This document shows positions 52,872-61,213 of a DNA stretch of 64,000 bases, piece after piece. How positions within the stretch are numbered: position 1 is the first letter of the stretch; every line of letters begins with the position of its first letter. The stretch lies in assembly GCA_016184315.1 (NCBI GenBank), contig JACPCU010000007.1:91879-155878 (forward strand), given 5' to 3'. Position numbers and translations under genes: made by a program. This DNA comes from Nitrososphaerota archaeon. Lineage in GTDB: Archaea; Thermoproteota; Nitrososphaeria; Nitrososphaerales; JACQRY01. The notes below the pieces were generated by a model, which saw only the letters and a program-made list of their open reading frames with translations, did not search any database and had not been told where the DNA came from.

Positions 52872-53143
52872 TTGTATTCACTTAACGCACTCCGCTTCGG
52901 AGCTAGCTTGATTGTTCCGTCAGATTTTAGATCTAACAGCATTTTTCTACTATGCATGTGATGGCAGAATATATACGTAGCTGTGCGTATCGCCTTATGA
53001 CAAACTAACCAAGAAAAGGTCGAGGCTTCAAGATAGATATTACGTATCCCAACCTTAACTATGAATCATGAACGTGAGTCCCGGAGAATGCAACATTCCC
53101 TGCGCCTAACCGACAGTCACGAACATCAGTGGGCGGGGTGTCC

Positions 53144-53269
53144 TTAGGATATTAGATGACGAGTCCTGATCCACTGCAGCTCTTCAGGGTAAATCACCTT
53201 GCGCGCCTTTCTCCTTTCTTCTACATTCTTATCCCATAGGCTGAGCCAGTTGTCGTAGAAGTTACTCAT
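53144..53269 (-). CDS. Small ORF of 41 codons downstream of gatA
   Basis: An ATG frame of 41 residues rich in Trp, Tyr and charged residues (MSNFYDNWLSLWDKN, then ERRKARKVIYPEELQW). This composition is unlike random sequence and suggests a real protein or the surviving N terminus of a longer one. After the stop another frame contains GAGNVAFSGTHVHDS, which hints at a decayed cupin-type continuation. It lies 48 bp downstream of gatA on the same strand. Confidence 0.4.
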   Translation of the reverse strand: MSNFYDNWLSLWDKNVEERRKARKVIYPEELQWIRTRHLIS

Positions 53270-53317
53270 TTTCCACTCAGGTTCCACTCGAATAATCGGC
53301 GTTATGAGTATTGACGC

Positions 53318-54730
53318 CTAGATCTCGGGTCTTTTTTTGTGCCACGCTGTATTTTCTTCGTACATGTTGGCGGCTGTTAGGACTGTTTCCTCATCGAAGG
53401 GTCTTCCTACCAGTTGGAGACCTATGGGTAAACCGCTTGACGCGTAGCCGCACGGCAAAGAAATCGCTGGGAACCCAAGGTAGTTGAAGGCAGTCGTGAA
53501 CCTGGCCATAGCACCCCTAACCCTTTCTTTCTTTCCACCTGCCTCTATGACCGATTCCCCAATCCTCGGAGCCGTAACAGGTACTGTTGGCGCCAAAAGA
53601 AGGTCAAAGCTTTTGAATGCTACGAGGGTTTCCTGAATTAGAAGGCTTCTTAACCTCTGTGCTCGCAAATAATGAGATGCAAGAATGTATCTGCCCGTCT
53701 GAAGCCGCTTACGGACATCTTCCTGATAATCGGCCGCTCTTGCCCGCAAGTACTGCTCATGGTAGGAAGAGGCTTCACTAGCGAGGATAGTTGAAGCAGC
53801 TGCACGCAAAAACCTGAACTTGGGCGCCGAAACTTCAAAGACCTCTGCGCCGAGAACGGAGAACTGATCGGCAGCTCCTCTAACATGCGTCTCTACCTCA
53901 TCATCCAAGGCTTCGAAGAAGTGCTCTTTCGGACACCCAATCCTCATCCCCTTAATTCCGCGAGAAAGTTTCTTTGCGTAGTCTGGCACAGCAATCTCTG
54001 AAGACGATGCGTCATTGACATCAGGCCCGGCAATAGCTTGAAGCATCAAAGCCGCGTCCCGCACACTCTTCGTCATTGGACCCACATGATCCAAAGACCA
54101 CGATAAGGGTGAAACGCCATACCTGCTAACCCGCCCGTAAGTCGGCTTCAACCCAACAATACCACACAAAGCTGCAGGTATCCTTATGGATCCACCACTG
54201 TCACTGCCGAGAGCAGCCATGCATAGACCTGCAGCTACTGCAACACCCGAGCCGCCGCTGGAGCCGCCGGTAATCCTAGAAGTGTCCCAAGGGTTCCTAG
54301 TGGAACCGAAGTAGGAGCTGTCACCGGTGGTGCCATATGCGAATTCATGCATGTTCAGTTTTCCCAGCAGCACTGCACCCGCCTTCTTCAGCTTTGAGAC
54401 TACTGTTGCATCGCGGTTAGGCACGTGGTCTGCGAGGATTTTGGAGCCGCATGTAGTCTTGATTCCACGGGTGGAAAACAGGTCTTTCAGCGCTATGGGA
54501 ATACCATGTAAGGGGCCCAGGTATTTTCCGGAGCGGATCGTCCTGTCTGCTTGTTTAGCTGATCGAAGGGCTTCCTCGTGTGTAACAGTGATGTATGAGT
54601 TCAGTTTTCTATCGATTCTGCTTATTCTGTCGAGGATAAGTTCGGTTACTTCCAGCGAAGTAACTTCTCCTTGCCTTATTTGGACTGAGAGTTCGCTGAT
54701 GGTCGTTGAATATAGCTGCTTCTCATTCAC
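53318..54730 (-). CDS. gatA: Glu-tRNA(Gln)/Asp-tRNA(Asn) amidotransferase subunit A
   Basis: Amidase-signature subunit that releases ammonia from glutamine for tRNA-dependent transamidation. The Ser-cisSer-Lys triad is visible: Lys in PIALKDLFSTRG (about 78), cis-Ser and the nucleophile in TGGSSGGSG and SDSGGSIRIPAALCG (about 153 and 177). Length 470 aa is normal. It starts inside the end of gatC (4-bp ATGA overlap). gatB is not in the window, so it must be elsewhere. Confidence 0.94.
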   Translation of the reverse strand: MNEKQLYSTTISELSVQIRQGEVTSLEVTELILDRISRIDRKLNSYITVTHEEALRSAKQADRTIRSGKYLGPLHGIPIALKDLFSTRGIKTTCGSKILADHVPNRDATVVSKLKKAGAVLLGKLNMHEFAYGTTGDSSYFGSTRNPWDTSRITGGSSGGSGVAVAAGLCMAALGSDSGGSIRIPAALCGIVGLKPTYGRVSRYGVSPLSWSLDHVGPMTKSVRDAALMLQAIAGPDVNDASSSEIAVPDYAKKLSRGIKGMRIGCPKEHFFEALDDEVETHVRGAADQFSVLGAEVFEVSAPKFRFLRAAASTILASEASSYHEQYLRARAADYQEDVRKRLQTGRYILASHYLRAQRLRSLLIQETLVAFKSFDLLLAPTVPVTAPRIGESVIEAGGKKERVRGAMARFTTAFNYLGFPAISLPCGYASSGLPIGLQLVGRPFDEETVLTAANMYEENTAWHKKRPEI

Positions 54731-54921
54731 TTTCTCTTCACTGGCTCCCAGACGAACTTCGTCGCAGGTTCGAAATCCTGAAGGTCTTCGTTTTCAAATT
54801 CACGCAGTCCATGGAGAACTGCGTTCAGCTCTGATGCGACTTCTTCAGCGTCCTTCTCTGCCAAAGCAACACCTTCCATTTCCGCTATTCGTCTAAGAGT
54901 GTCAGCAGATGCTTCTTTCAT
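54727..54921 (-). CDS. gatC: Amidotransferase subunit C, short
   Basis: A 64-aa GatC, shorter than the usual 90-100. The N-terminal helix pair is recognisable (LRRIAEMEGVALAEKDAEEV, then ASELNAVLHGLREFE), followed by FEPATKFVWEPVKRK, the stretch that wraps around GatA. GatC stabilises GatA in the GatCAB complex. The ATGA overlap with gatA confirms the pair. The missing C-terminal part normally contacts GatB. Confidence 0.85.
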   Translation of the reverse strand: MKEASADTLRRIAEMEGVALAEKDAEEVASELNAVLHGLREFENEDLQDFEPATKFVWEPVKRK

Positions 54922-55162
54922 ACCGTGTGTGTCAGTTCCCTACATGGATAAGGATTGTCAGTCAAAACGCTGCGGGAAACGCTAGTCGGCCGTCACTGAT
55001 ACAATGGCCAAAATTACTTATTTTTGGGTGACGGAACCGACAATCACCTACCTATATCACAACCACCTAAGCCACGCATTACCCTTACTGGAGACCCTGT
55101 CACAGACTCAGAGCCAAAGTTTTAAAGGAGAAGAATTCGCCACGTAGGGTGACAAAAGACCC

Positions 55163-56689
55163 GTGGCCGCTAATCACACCCTCCCCACCATGAGAGACAT
55201 AGAGTCACTCCTATACGAGGATGTGCAAGTAAACCCAAGCAACGCACCCCACTTCATTCTAGGCGAGGAACAAATAGACATCTGGGCCGAGCCCTACGCC
55301 CAATACCACTCTAGAACCCCAGTGGATTACGTAAGAAACAGAATCCTTGAGATGGAGAAAAAGGGGCAAGACCCGTTCCCAGACATAGTAGGTAAAACCA
55401 AAGAGAAGGAACTGGTCAAAACAGCATTATTCTCGGGCTCACCCATCCTGTTCAGAGGAGAGAAAGGCTACGGCAAAACGACCTTCTCTAAATCCATAGC
55501 CAAGCTGCTCCCAGAGAAACTGATTGCAGTCAAAGGATGCAAAATCTATGATGACCCTATCCACCCCTCGTGCTTCTCATGCAAACACAAGGTTTTGAAC
55601 CAAGAAGCCATTGAAGTAACATGGGTTCCCACAGTCTGGGTAAGAATACCGGGAGACCCCATGTTAACCACTAGGCAGCTAGTTGGAGGAATCTCAATCC
55701 AGAAGATAAGGGAAGGCTACGATCTAGATCACCCTGAGGTCTTCATACCTGGAAGAGCAATCAAAGCCAACCGAGGAGTAGGCTACTTCGACGAGCTAGG
55801 CGCACTGCCGACTTCCCTCCAGACACTCCTGCACGAGCTGTTTGAAGAGCATCAGGTAACCACTACCGAAGGCGACATAGTCCCATTCAAGATCTCAACC
55901 TTAGAGTTGGCATCAACCAACCCTGCTAACTACCGTGGAACCAGTCCCATTAAGGAACCGCTGCTTGACCGTATGGAAGCCATCGACATTGGTCCCCCGG
56001 AAACACTTAGCGAAGAAGTCGAAATCGGTCTCAGAAACATGTATGTCGTCAAGGCTTTGAAGAAGGATCCTAAGTTCCCGGTTTGGCATGCCAAGATCCT
56101 TGCCAGAGTCATAAGGTTTGCACGGGATGAGGCGGAAAGCAGTACTGCGAAGAAGGTCCAGTCTCATCCATCTTGCAGAGGCACCATAAAGCTATTCGAC
56201 CACGTAAAGTCCAGAGCATTAAGGAGCGGCAGAGAGGTTCCACTCATAGCAGACTACGGAGAGCAATTCGAAATGGTCGAACTAGCCCTCGGAGGAAGGC
56301 TTGAAATTGAGTACGGCGTGAAGCAGACCAAGCGGGAAATCATTCAGGAGCTCCTTACCGAAGCGGTTAGAGTAACCTGCAAAGAGTACTACGACAGAAT
56401 GCCTCCCGCCACCTTCGAAGCATTCTACAAGGAGATTATGAGTAAGGCTCAGAGGTTTGACGGCGAAGCCTATTTGCCTATAAGCAAGGAGACCGCAGAT
56501 AATCTACAGGGGAGCAGCATGATCGTAGGCGTCTTGGGCGAGGTGTTCGACGGCAAGATAGATGATAAAGAAACGTTTCTCTCAGCCCTTGAAATGGCGC
56601 TCCACTCGGTTTCCCTATGCCTCACCAAATACGCAGAGAAGAGGGGGCCAGGATACATACTAAGAGAGATGACCGCCAGTGAAGCCTGA
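55163..56689 (+). CDS. AAA+ ATPase, Mg-chelatase ChlI/MoxR-like
   Basis: A 508-aa AAA+ protein. Walker A GEKGYGKTTFSK near 100, Walker B VGYFDELGALPTSLQTLLHE near 215, and a ChlI-like insert with LASTNPANYRGTSPIKEPLLDRME follow the helix-2-insert class of AAA+ proteins. A Cys cluster (GCKIYDDPIHPSCFSCKH) near 135 is extra and may bind metal. It is about 170 residues longer than ChlI, with a helical C terminus. It pairs with the VWA gene (11-bp overlap), as in ChlI-ChlD and MoxR-VWA systems. Start GTG 55163. Confidence 0.88.
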   Translation: MAANHTLPTMRDIESLLYEDVQVNPSNAPHFILGEEQIDIWAEPYAQYHSRTPVDYVRNRILEMEKKGQDPFPDIVGKTKEKELVKTALFSGSPILFRGEKGYGKTTFSKSIAKLLPEKLIAVKGCKIYDDPIHPSCFSCKHKVLNQEAIEVTWVPTVWVRIPGDPMLTTRQLVGGISIQKIREGYDLDHPEVFIPGRAIKANRGVGYFDELGALPTSLQTLLHELFEEHQVTTTEGDIVPFKISTLELASTNPANYRGTSPIKEPLLDRMEAIDIGPPETLSEEVEIGLRNMYVVKALKKDPKFPVWHAKILARVIRFARDEAESSTAKKVQSHPSCRGTIKLFDHVKSRALRSGREVPLIADYGEQFEMVELALGGRLEIEYGVKQTKREIIQELLTEAVRVTCKEYYDRMPPATFEAFYKEIMSKAQRFDGEAYLPISKETADNLQGSSMIVGVLGEVFDGKIDDKETFLSALEMALHSVSLCLTKYAEKRGPGYILREMTASEA

Positions 56690-57974
56690 GTGCCAGTCAT
56701 GCGGAAAAGGTGAAGGCGAAGGAGGACTCTCCCAAGTCTTTGGAAAAGACTTCGTCGAGGATCTCACCTACGGAATGTTCAACCCGGAGGGCCTCGGCAA
56801 CGAGGAGAACAAGTCAGGAATGGACATTGACGAGATGGTGAAGCAGGCCGCAGAGCAGATCAACAGCGACTCCATGGACGAGTTCCTCCAGCAGCTTCTC
56901 TCCGAAGCGGGCGACAACTGGGTTTACAGAGATTGGATTGAAGAATACGCTAAGCGAGAAAAGGCGAGGGAACAGGTTTGGCAGAGCATAATGGAGAAGG
57001 TGAAGAACGGAGAGATTGATCCATCTCAGATCCCCGTCAAGCAGATGCTCCGCAACTTCCCCAAGATGATCATGCAGGGCCTCTCCGAAGAAGGTCTGTT
57101 GGAATTCAAGATGCAGAAGCACAGGTTTCACCCGGAGGTGCACAACGGGTACGCTGAGATGACCATCGAAAGCGAGAGGGTGATCGCGAAGAGGGTTCTT
57201 GAAGAAGCATTTATCAACCTAGAGAAATTCGGCTTCGGGCTGCATGAAGTCAAAGAGTCGGGGCACGGCACCTATCCGTCAAACATCCTGAAGGAGTACG
57301 ACTGGTTCCTACATGCCTATGACCTATTGGATGTTCAGGAGACCATGCTCTCAACAGCCCTCAGAGATCCGTCTGAAATGATGCTTACCGAAGACGACCT
57401 TAAGGTCAGGCTGCCACTTCACCGAGCCCGTTCCTCGAACATCATACTCGTAGACATCTCCTACTCCATGTATGGCAACAAGTTCAAGGGAGGTGTGATG
57501 GCTGCTCTGGCTCTGAGACAGCTATTGGAAGAAGAGTTCAAAGAAGATGTTCTCCACGTGGTCGCCTACAACCATGAAGCCACTCTTGTACCGAAAGGCG
57601 AAGTTCTGAGGCTTAGGCCACATGGTAACACAGACATCGGGAGAGCCATAGACGTATCGCGAGATATTCTTGTGAAGGAGGAAGGCAACAAAAACGTCTT
57701 CCTCATCACGGACAGCGAGCCTACCGCATCCTACAACCGTAACCAGTCGCCTGAAGCCAACGCCTATAGAGCTGCAATACAGGCGGGGTTGGAGAACATT
57801 AGGCTGAACGTAATCATGCTGGATCCTAGGCCAGGTCTGAGAGTGATATGTGAGAGGATGGCTAGGCTGAACGGAAACGCCTTGGTCACCTATGTTGATA
57901 ATCCGCTGAACCTGAAAGAATTCGTAATCAGAACTTATGTTGACATGAAGACCCGTGGTCGCAGACACTCATAG
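56679..57974 (+). CDS. VWA-domain protein, ChlD-like
   Basis: A 431-aa partner of the AAA+ protein. Residues about 245-430 form a von Willebrand A domain with an intact MIDAS: DISYS (in ILVDISYSMYGNKF), Thr in HGNTDIGRA, and Asp in FLITDSEPTAS. The N terminus has CQSCGKGEGEGG, then an acidic helical region (about 30-110). No tetrapyrrole or cobalamin genes adjoin, so chelatase activity is unproven; complex remodelling is equally likely. Start GTG 56679. Confidence 0.88.
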   Translation: MKPECQSCGKGEGEGGLSQVFGKDFVEDLTYGMFNPEGLGNEENKSGMDIDEMVKQAAEQINSDSMDEFLQQLLSEAGDNWVYRDWIEEYAKREKAREQVWQSIMEKVKNGEIDPSQIPVKQMLRNFPKMIMQGLSEEGLLEFKMQKHRFHPEVHNGYAEMTIESERVIAKRVLEEAFINLEKFGFGLHEVKESGHGTYPSNILKEYDWFLHAYDLLDVQETMLSTALRDPSEMMLTEDDLKVRLPLHRARSSNIILVDISYSMYGNKFKGGVMAALALRQLLEEEFKEDVLHVVAYNHEATLVPKGEVLRLRPHGNTDIGRAIDVSRDILVKEEGNKNVFLITDSEPTASYNRNQSPEANAYRAAIQAGLENIRLNVIMLDPRPGLRVICERMARLNGNALVTYVDNPLNLKEFVIRTYVDMKTRGRRHS

Positions 57975-57999
57975 AGCAAGCTAAAATAATGCACTTCGA

Positions 58000-58024
58000 C
58001 TGCCAGCAACGGCAGGTCTTTTTT
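58000..58024 (+). terminator. Hairpin-T-run terminator of AAA-VWA operon
   Basis: CTGCC/GGCAG (58000-58004 with 58011-58015) forms a 5-bp stem with a 6-nt loop, followed by TCTTTTTT. It lies 26 bp after the VWA gene, and the T-run abuts the start codon of the next gene. Confidence 0.5.
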
Positions 58025-58781
58025 GAGGAACAGGCTTAGAGCAAAGCTCGCAGAAGGCAAAGTAGCTATCGGAGCATGGGTGAGCATAGGCAGCCCAGAT
58101 GTATCTGAGATTCTGGCTAGTGCAGGTCTAGACTTCCTGATCTACGACACTGAACACAGCCCCTTGGGATTGGAATCTATTGCGCATATGATGGCTGCAG
58201 CGGGACCTGACGTTACATCTGTCATCAGGGTTGCTTGGAACGACCATGTGCTGATCAAACGAGCCTTGGACATAGGCGCCCACTGCCTATTGATTCCTTG
58301 GGTGAACAACCGGGAGGAAGCAGAGAAAGCCGTGAAAGCATGCCGTTATCCTCCAAAAGGGATCCGTGGAGTAGCACCTAGGAGAGCGTCAAGATACGGC
58401 TTGGACTACAAGGAGTACTTGGCCACAGCAGACAGAGAGGTCATGGCTATAGTGCAGATAGAGACTGTGGAGGCCGTGAGGAATGTGGAAAGCATCCTGT
58501 CTGTGGAGGGCGTGGATGCCTATTTTGTGGGTCCCTCGGATCTCTCTGCCTCTATGGGTCTATTGGGACAACCTGAAGCGCCTCTAGTGCTGGAAGCCAT
58601 TGAGAAGGTGCTTGAAGCAGGAAGAAGAGTCAAGCTACCCGGGGGCGTCCAGCCTGCAAACATTGATGCTGCCAACAGATGGATATCCAAAGGGTTCCAG
58701 ATAGTGCCTCTGGGCGCGGACTCGTTTATTTTGATGAACGCTGTCAGAGACCTTGTCGGCAAGGTCAAGAGGCCAGACTAG
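58023..58781 (+). CDS. HpcH/HpaI-family aldolase
   Basis: Class II metal-dependent aldolase of 252 aa, similar to 4-hydroxy-2-oxoheptanedioate and 2-dehydro-3-deoxyglucarate aldolases. Seen: IGAWVSIGSPDVSEILASAG, FLIYDTEHSPL (the catalytic His), PWVNNREEAEKAVKACRYPP, the metal ligands Glu in VQIETVEAV and Asp in YFVGPSDLSASMG. Start TTG 58023 fits family N termini (MRNRLRAKL) but overlaps a terminator-like T-run. Substrate is a 2-oxo-4-hydroxy acid by family; the exact one is unknown. Confidence 0.9.
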   Translation: MRNRLRAKLAEGKVAIGAWVSIGSPDVSEILASAGLDFLIYDTEHSPLGLESIAHMMAAAGPDVTSVIRVAWNDHVLIKRALDIGAHCLLIPWVNNREEAEKAVKACRYPPKGIRGVAPRRASRYGLDYKEYLATADREVMAIVQIETVEAVRNVESILSVEGVDAYFVGPSDLSASMGLLGQPEAPLVLEAIEKVLEAGRRVKLPGGVQPANIDAANRWISKGFQIVPLGADSFILMNAVRDLVGKVKRPD

Positions 58782-58855
58782 CAGAGAATCGTTGTAGTCG
58801 GTCTGGTTGAATCATCTAGGCCTGTCAGAGCCTGTGCTCTCATGCAGGGCTGGTT

Positions 58856-58871
58856 TAGGGGGGTTATGCAA
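58856..58871 (+). other. G-run motif TAGGGGGGTTATGCAA
   Basis: A short element resembling the head of the 79-bp repeat and the motif at 45840-45855. It is intergenic, between the aldolase gene and the convergent Nudix-like gene. Confidence 0.35.
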
Positions 58872-58921
58872 CGCGGGTAATGCGAGCGCGCCCCGAAGTT
58901 CGAAGAGGTCTTCAGTCTCTT

Positions 58922-59422
58922 CTATTTTGTGTTCCTGAGGATCCCTAGGGCTTCTAGTACGTAGTCATGGCCTCTGCCCATTTGTTCGCGTCTGATTTCT
59001 TCGGGTTTGAAGTAGTGGAATTCAGATAACAGCTGGCTGGACTTGAAGTAGTCTTCGGGGAATCTTTTGGCTTCGCCTTCTTCACTGGGTTTCGGTTCAG
59101 TCTTCAGTGATACGTCATAGATGAAGCAGATGTCCCAGTGGGATGCGGTGAAGCTCCATATTCCTAGGTAGGAAATCTTCTCAGATTCAGCTTTCAGCTG
59201 CTCTCTCAGTATCCTCTTGGCGGCGTCGTCAGGATGCTCTCCGTATTTTAGCTGCGACGCGGGTATGACCCACCTGTCCTTGGCCATATCTGGAAGCAGG
59301 GCTTTCCCGAGCAGTATGGAGTCGCTTTTCTTCACAATCAGGAAGCTTGAAACGCATAAACCCCCTTCGGGAGTTCCTATTGCGATTCTTTCACTGCCAA
59401 AGCGGGCGAATCTTGCGCTCAC
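58922..59422 (-). CDS. Nudix-like protein with degenerate box
   Basis: A 166-aa protein with Nudix topology. The region YGEHPDDAAKRILREQLKAE aligns to the Nudix box (GEx5-7REUxEExGU), but the usual REEx is REQL and the final glycine is absent, so metal-dependent hydrolysis may be lost or altered. The N-terminal strand CVSSFLIVKKSDSILLGK and WVIPASQLKYG are typical. Function unknown; divergent from the amidotransferase gene. Confidence 0.72.
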   Translation of the reverse strand: MSARFARFGSERIAIGTPEGGLCVSSFLIVKKSDSILLGKALLPDMAKDRWVIPASQLKYGEHPDDAAKRILREQLKAESEKISYLGIWSFTASHWDICFIYDVSLKTEPKPSEEGEAKRFPEDYFKSSQLLSEFHYFKPEEIRREQMGRGHDYVLEALGILRNTK

Positions 59423-59492
59423 AGAAGATGATTAGTCTGAAAGACGGGTAAATACTTTGCTCGGCGCAGCCGTTACGCTTTTAACAAGAAGC

Positions 59493-60092
59493 ATGGAAGA
59501 GGGTCTTGTAGCATTGAAGCAGAGGCTGCTCGTCTTCGACAATAACTCACGATACTTAGATATGTTGGTGAAGGGGCTTAGAGAATCTTCCGCTGAGGTC
59601 ACTGTCACTAGTCCTCTTGACGGCTCAGGCTTCAACACCTATGACGGGATCGTTATTTCAGGCAGAAAGTCCAAACCTGCTTCAGTGGCCGAGAGAAGAC
59701 TGATCCTGAACAACTACCGCCGCATATTTGCTGAGGCCAGTGTTCCTGTGCTAGGAATTTGTTTCGGCGCAGAAGTGTTTGCCTTTGCGTACGGCGCCAA
59801 GGTCAAGACGATGGATACGTGGGAGCATGGGCCTGTGGACATACGCTTCCACAATGAGTATCCTCTGTGCAACGGTGTCAGAATCATGAAAGTGTATCAG
59901 AGTCACGGGATGATGATCGATTCTCTGCCCTCATGCATCAGGAACTATGCGAGCTCGGATTGGTGTTCAAATCAAGCTTTGAAGCATGAAAGCAAGCCTC
60001 AGTTCGGAGTCCAATTCCACCCGGAGATGACTGAGTCAGACTTGGTGCTCAGAAACTTTGTGAAGTTCTGCGCAAACCAGGAGCAGTCATAG
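59493..60092 (+). CDS. Class I glutamine amidotransferase, GMP-synthase-like
   Basis: A 199-aa GATase-1 domain protein. The nucleophile elbow is VLGICFGAEVFAFAYGA (Cys about 87) and the His-Glu pair is FGVQFHPEMTES (about 175). It resembles stand-alone GuaA-type glutaminase subunits and the gamma-glutamyl-hydrolase-like proteins of archaea. Whether it serves GMP synthesis is not shown, as no GuaAb is nearby. ATG 59493 is chosen over 59457 since the fold begins at LVFDNNSRYL. Confidence 0.85.
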   Translation: MEEGLVALKQRLLVFDNNSRYLDMLVKGLRESSAEVTVTSPLDGSGFNTYDGIVISGRKSKPASVAERRLILNNYRRIFAEASVPVLGICFGAEVFAFAYGAKVKTMDTWEHGPVDIRFHNEYPLCNGVRIMKVYQSHGMMIDSLPSCIRNYASSDWCSNQALKHESKPQFGVQFHPEMTESDLVLRNFVKFCANQEQS

Positions 60093-60716
60093 CGCTGAGG
60101 ATATGAAATAGGCGCCGTAGGCCACGAATACTACTCCTAACACCGCTGTAAACAGCCTGTAACCTGTGCTTCCAACTAGGTTTGCGCCTTTCTTTGAAGC
60201 GTGGGCCACGAATCCTAGAAACGCATAATCCATCCAGACATGAGCAGAATACATCAGGAATATTCCAGCTAGGGCTGCGAACGCTACCGCATCGACTACC
60301 AGCTTGATGCCGACGGTGAGCCACCAGATCATGAAAAAGGGGTTCAAACCTGTGAGGATCATGCCTATGGCAACGAGCTTTCTGGAGGATATTACCGCAT
60401 CCTTATGATCGACTTCTCTACTTCTGATCTTTATTACCCCATAGGTTTGAAGAGCTCCGAAGATTATCAGTGACGCTCCACCAGCTAGGCCGGTTACCAG
60501 CTTCACAATTGGCAGCGTAGTTAGGCTGGTTAGCCCTGCTGCGAGTATCAGCACCAAGGGGAGTTCAATTATCATGTGCCCCATGCTGATCATTAGGCCT
60601 CCTTTTGCACCGGCTTTGGCACCGTTGAGAACAGCACCGAAGAACAGGGGGCCGGGGGAGAGGGCTCCTGAGGCTGAGATGAAGATGGTGAAGATGATGA
60701 AATCTAGTATGCCCAT
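60087..60716 (-). CDS. LysE-family amino-acid exporter
   Basis: Six-TM exporter of 209 aa. The N-terminal motif GALSPGPLFFGAVLNGAKAG (normally SPGP near the start of TM1) is diagnostic of LysE/RhtB proteins, and LTGLNPFFMIWWLTVG matches the second conserved block (NPK/NPFF). Substrate could be lysine, threonine or a related solute. Convergent with the amidotransferase gene (6-bp overlap). Confidence 0.88.
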   Translation of the reverse strand: MGILDFIIFTIFISASGALSPGPLFFGAVLNGAKAGAKGGLMISMGHMIIELPLVLILAAGLTSLTTLPIVKLVTGLAGGASLIIFGALQTYGVIKIRSREVDHKDAVISSRKLVAIGMILTGLNPFFMIWWLTVGIKLVVDAVAFAALAGIFLMYSAHVWMDYAFLGFVAHASKKGANLVGSTGYRLFTAVLGVVFVAYGAYFISSAL

Positions 60717-60723
60717 GTCGGGG

Positions 60724-61137
60724 TCAGATGGTTTCCGTTCGTTCCAGCAGGTCTTTCCGTAGAGTTATGGGTGCATCATAGTATGTTGCCAAGGCGATGG
60801 AGTCTGAGGCTCTGTAGTTTTTTAGTTCAAGTGATGCTCCTTTTCCCCGGAAGACAAGGTTGGCTCTGAGGACGCTTGACTTGGGGTAGATTTGCACTGA
60901 TTCGAGGTATAGGGATTGGGATTCGGCTAATTCTTCCACAAGTTTGTAGATGGTGGGGATGGATGTCCGGTCGCCTTTTATGAAGCGTTGTATGTGGTCT
61001 GCGATTTCACCGGAGAAGGCTGTGATGGGGAAGCGTTTCCCGTCGTCAGATGTAAGGACAACGAGGCCTTGTAGACCTACTCTGTCGGTGTAGCCTACGT
61101 CGGTGACCCGCATAGGGACATATTCTTGGTCGCCCAT
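60724..61137 (-). CDS. Bifunctional-nuclease-domain (BFN/DUF151) protein
   Basis: A 137-aa protein with the BFN domain: VVLTSDDGKRFPITAFSGEI, AESQSLYLESVQIY, and the C-terminal ELKNYRASDSIALATYYDAP that marks the family (SDAIALAxRxxxPI). Thermotoga and plant homologues have DNase/RNase activity. Length is normal for a single-domain version. It sits 7 bp upstream of the LysE gene on the same strand, so the two are likely co-transcribed. Confidence 0.85.
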   Translation of the reverse strand: MGDQEYVPMRVTDVGYTDRVGLQGLVVLTSDDGKRFPITAFSGEIADHIQRFIKGDRTSIPTIYKLVEELAESQSLYLESVQIYPKSSVLRANLVFRGKGASLELKNYRASDSIALATYYDAPITLRKDLLERTETI

Positions 61138-61213
61138 CCTAGTCTATGCCCATTATTGATTAGGGGTCTGGTTTGTGTTTAAACCTATCTGCATATTGAT
61201 GGAGGACATTGTT

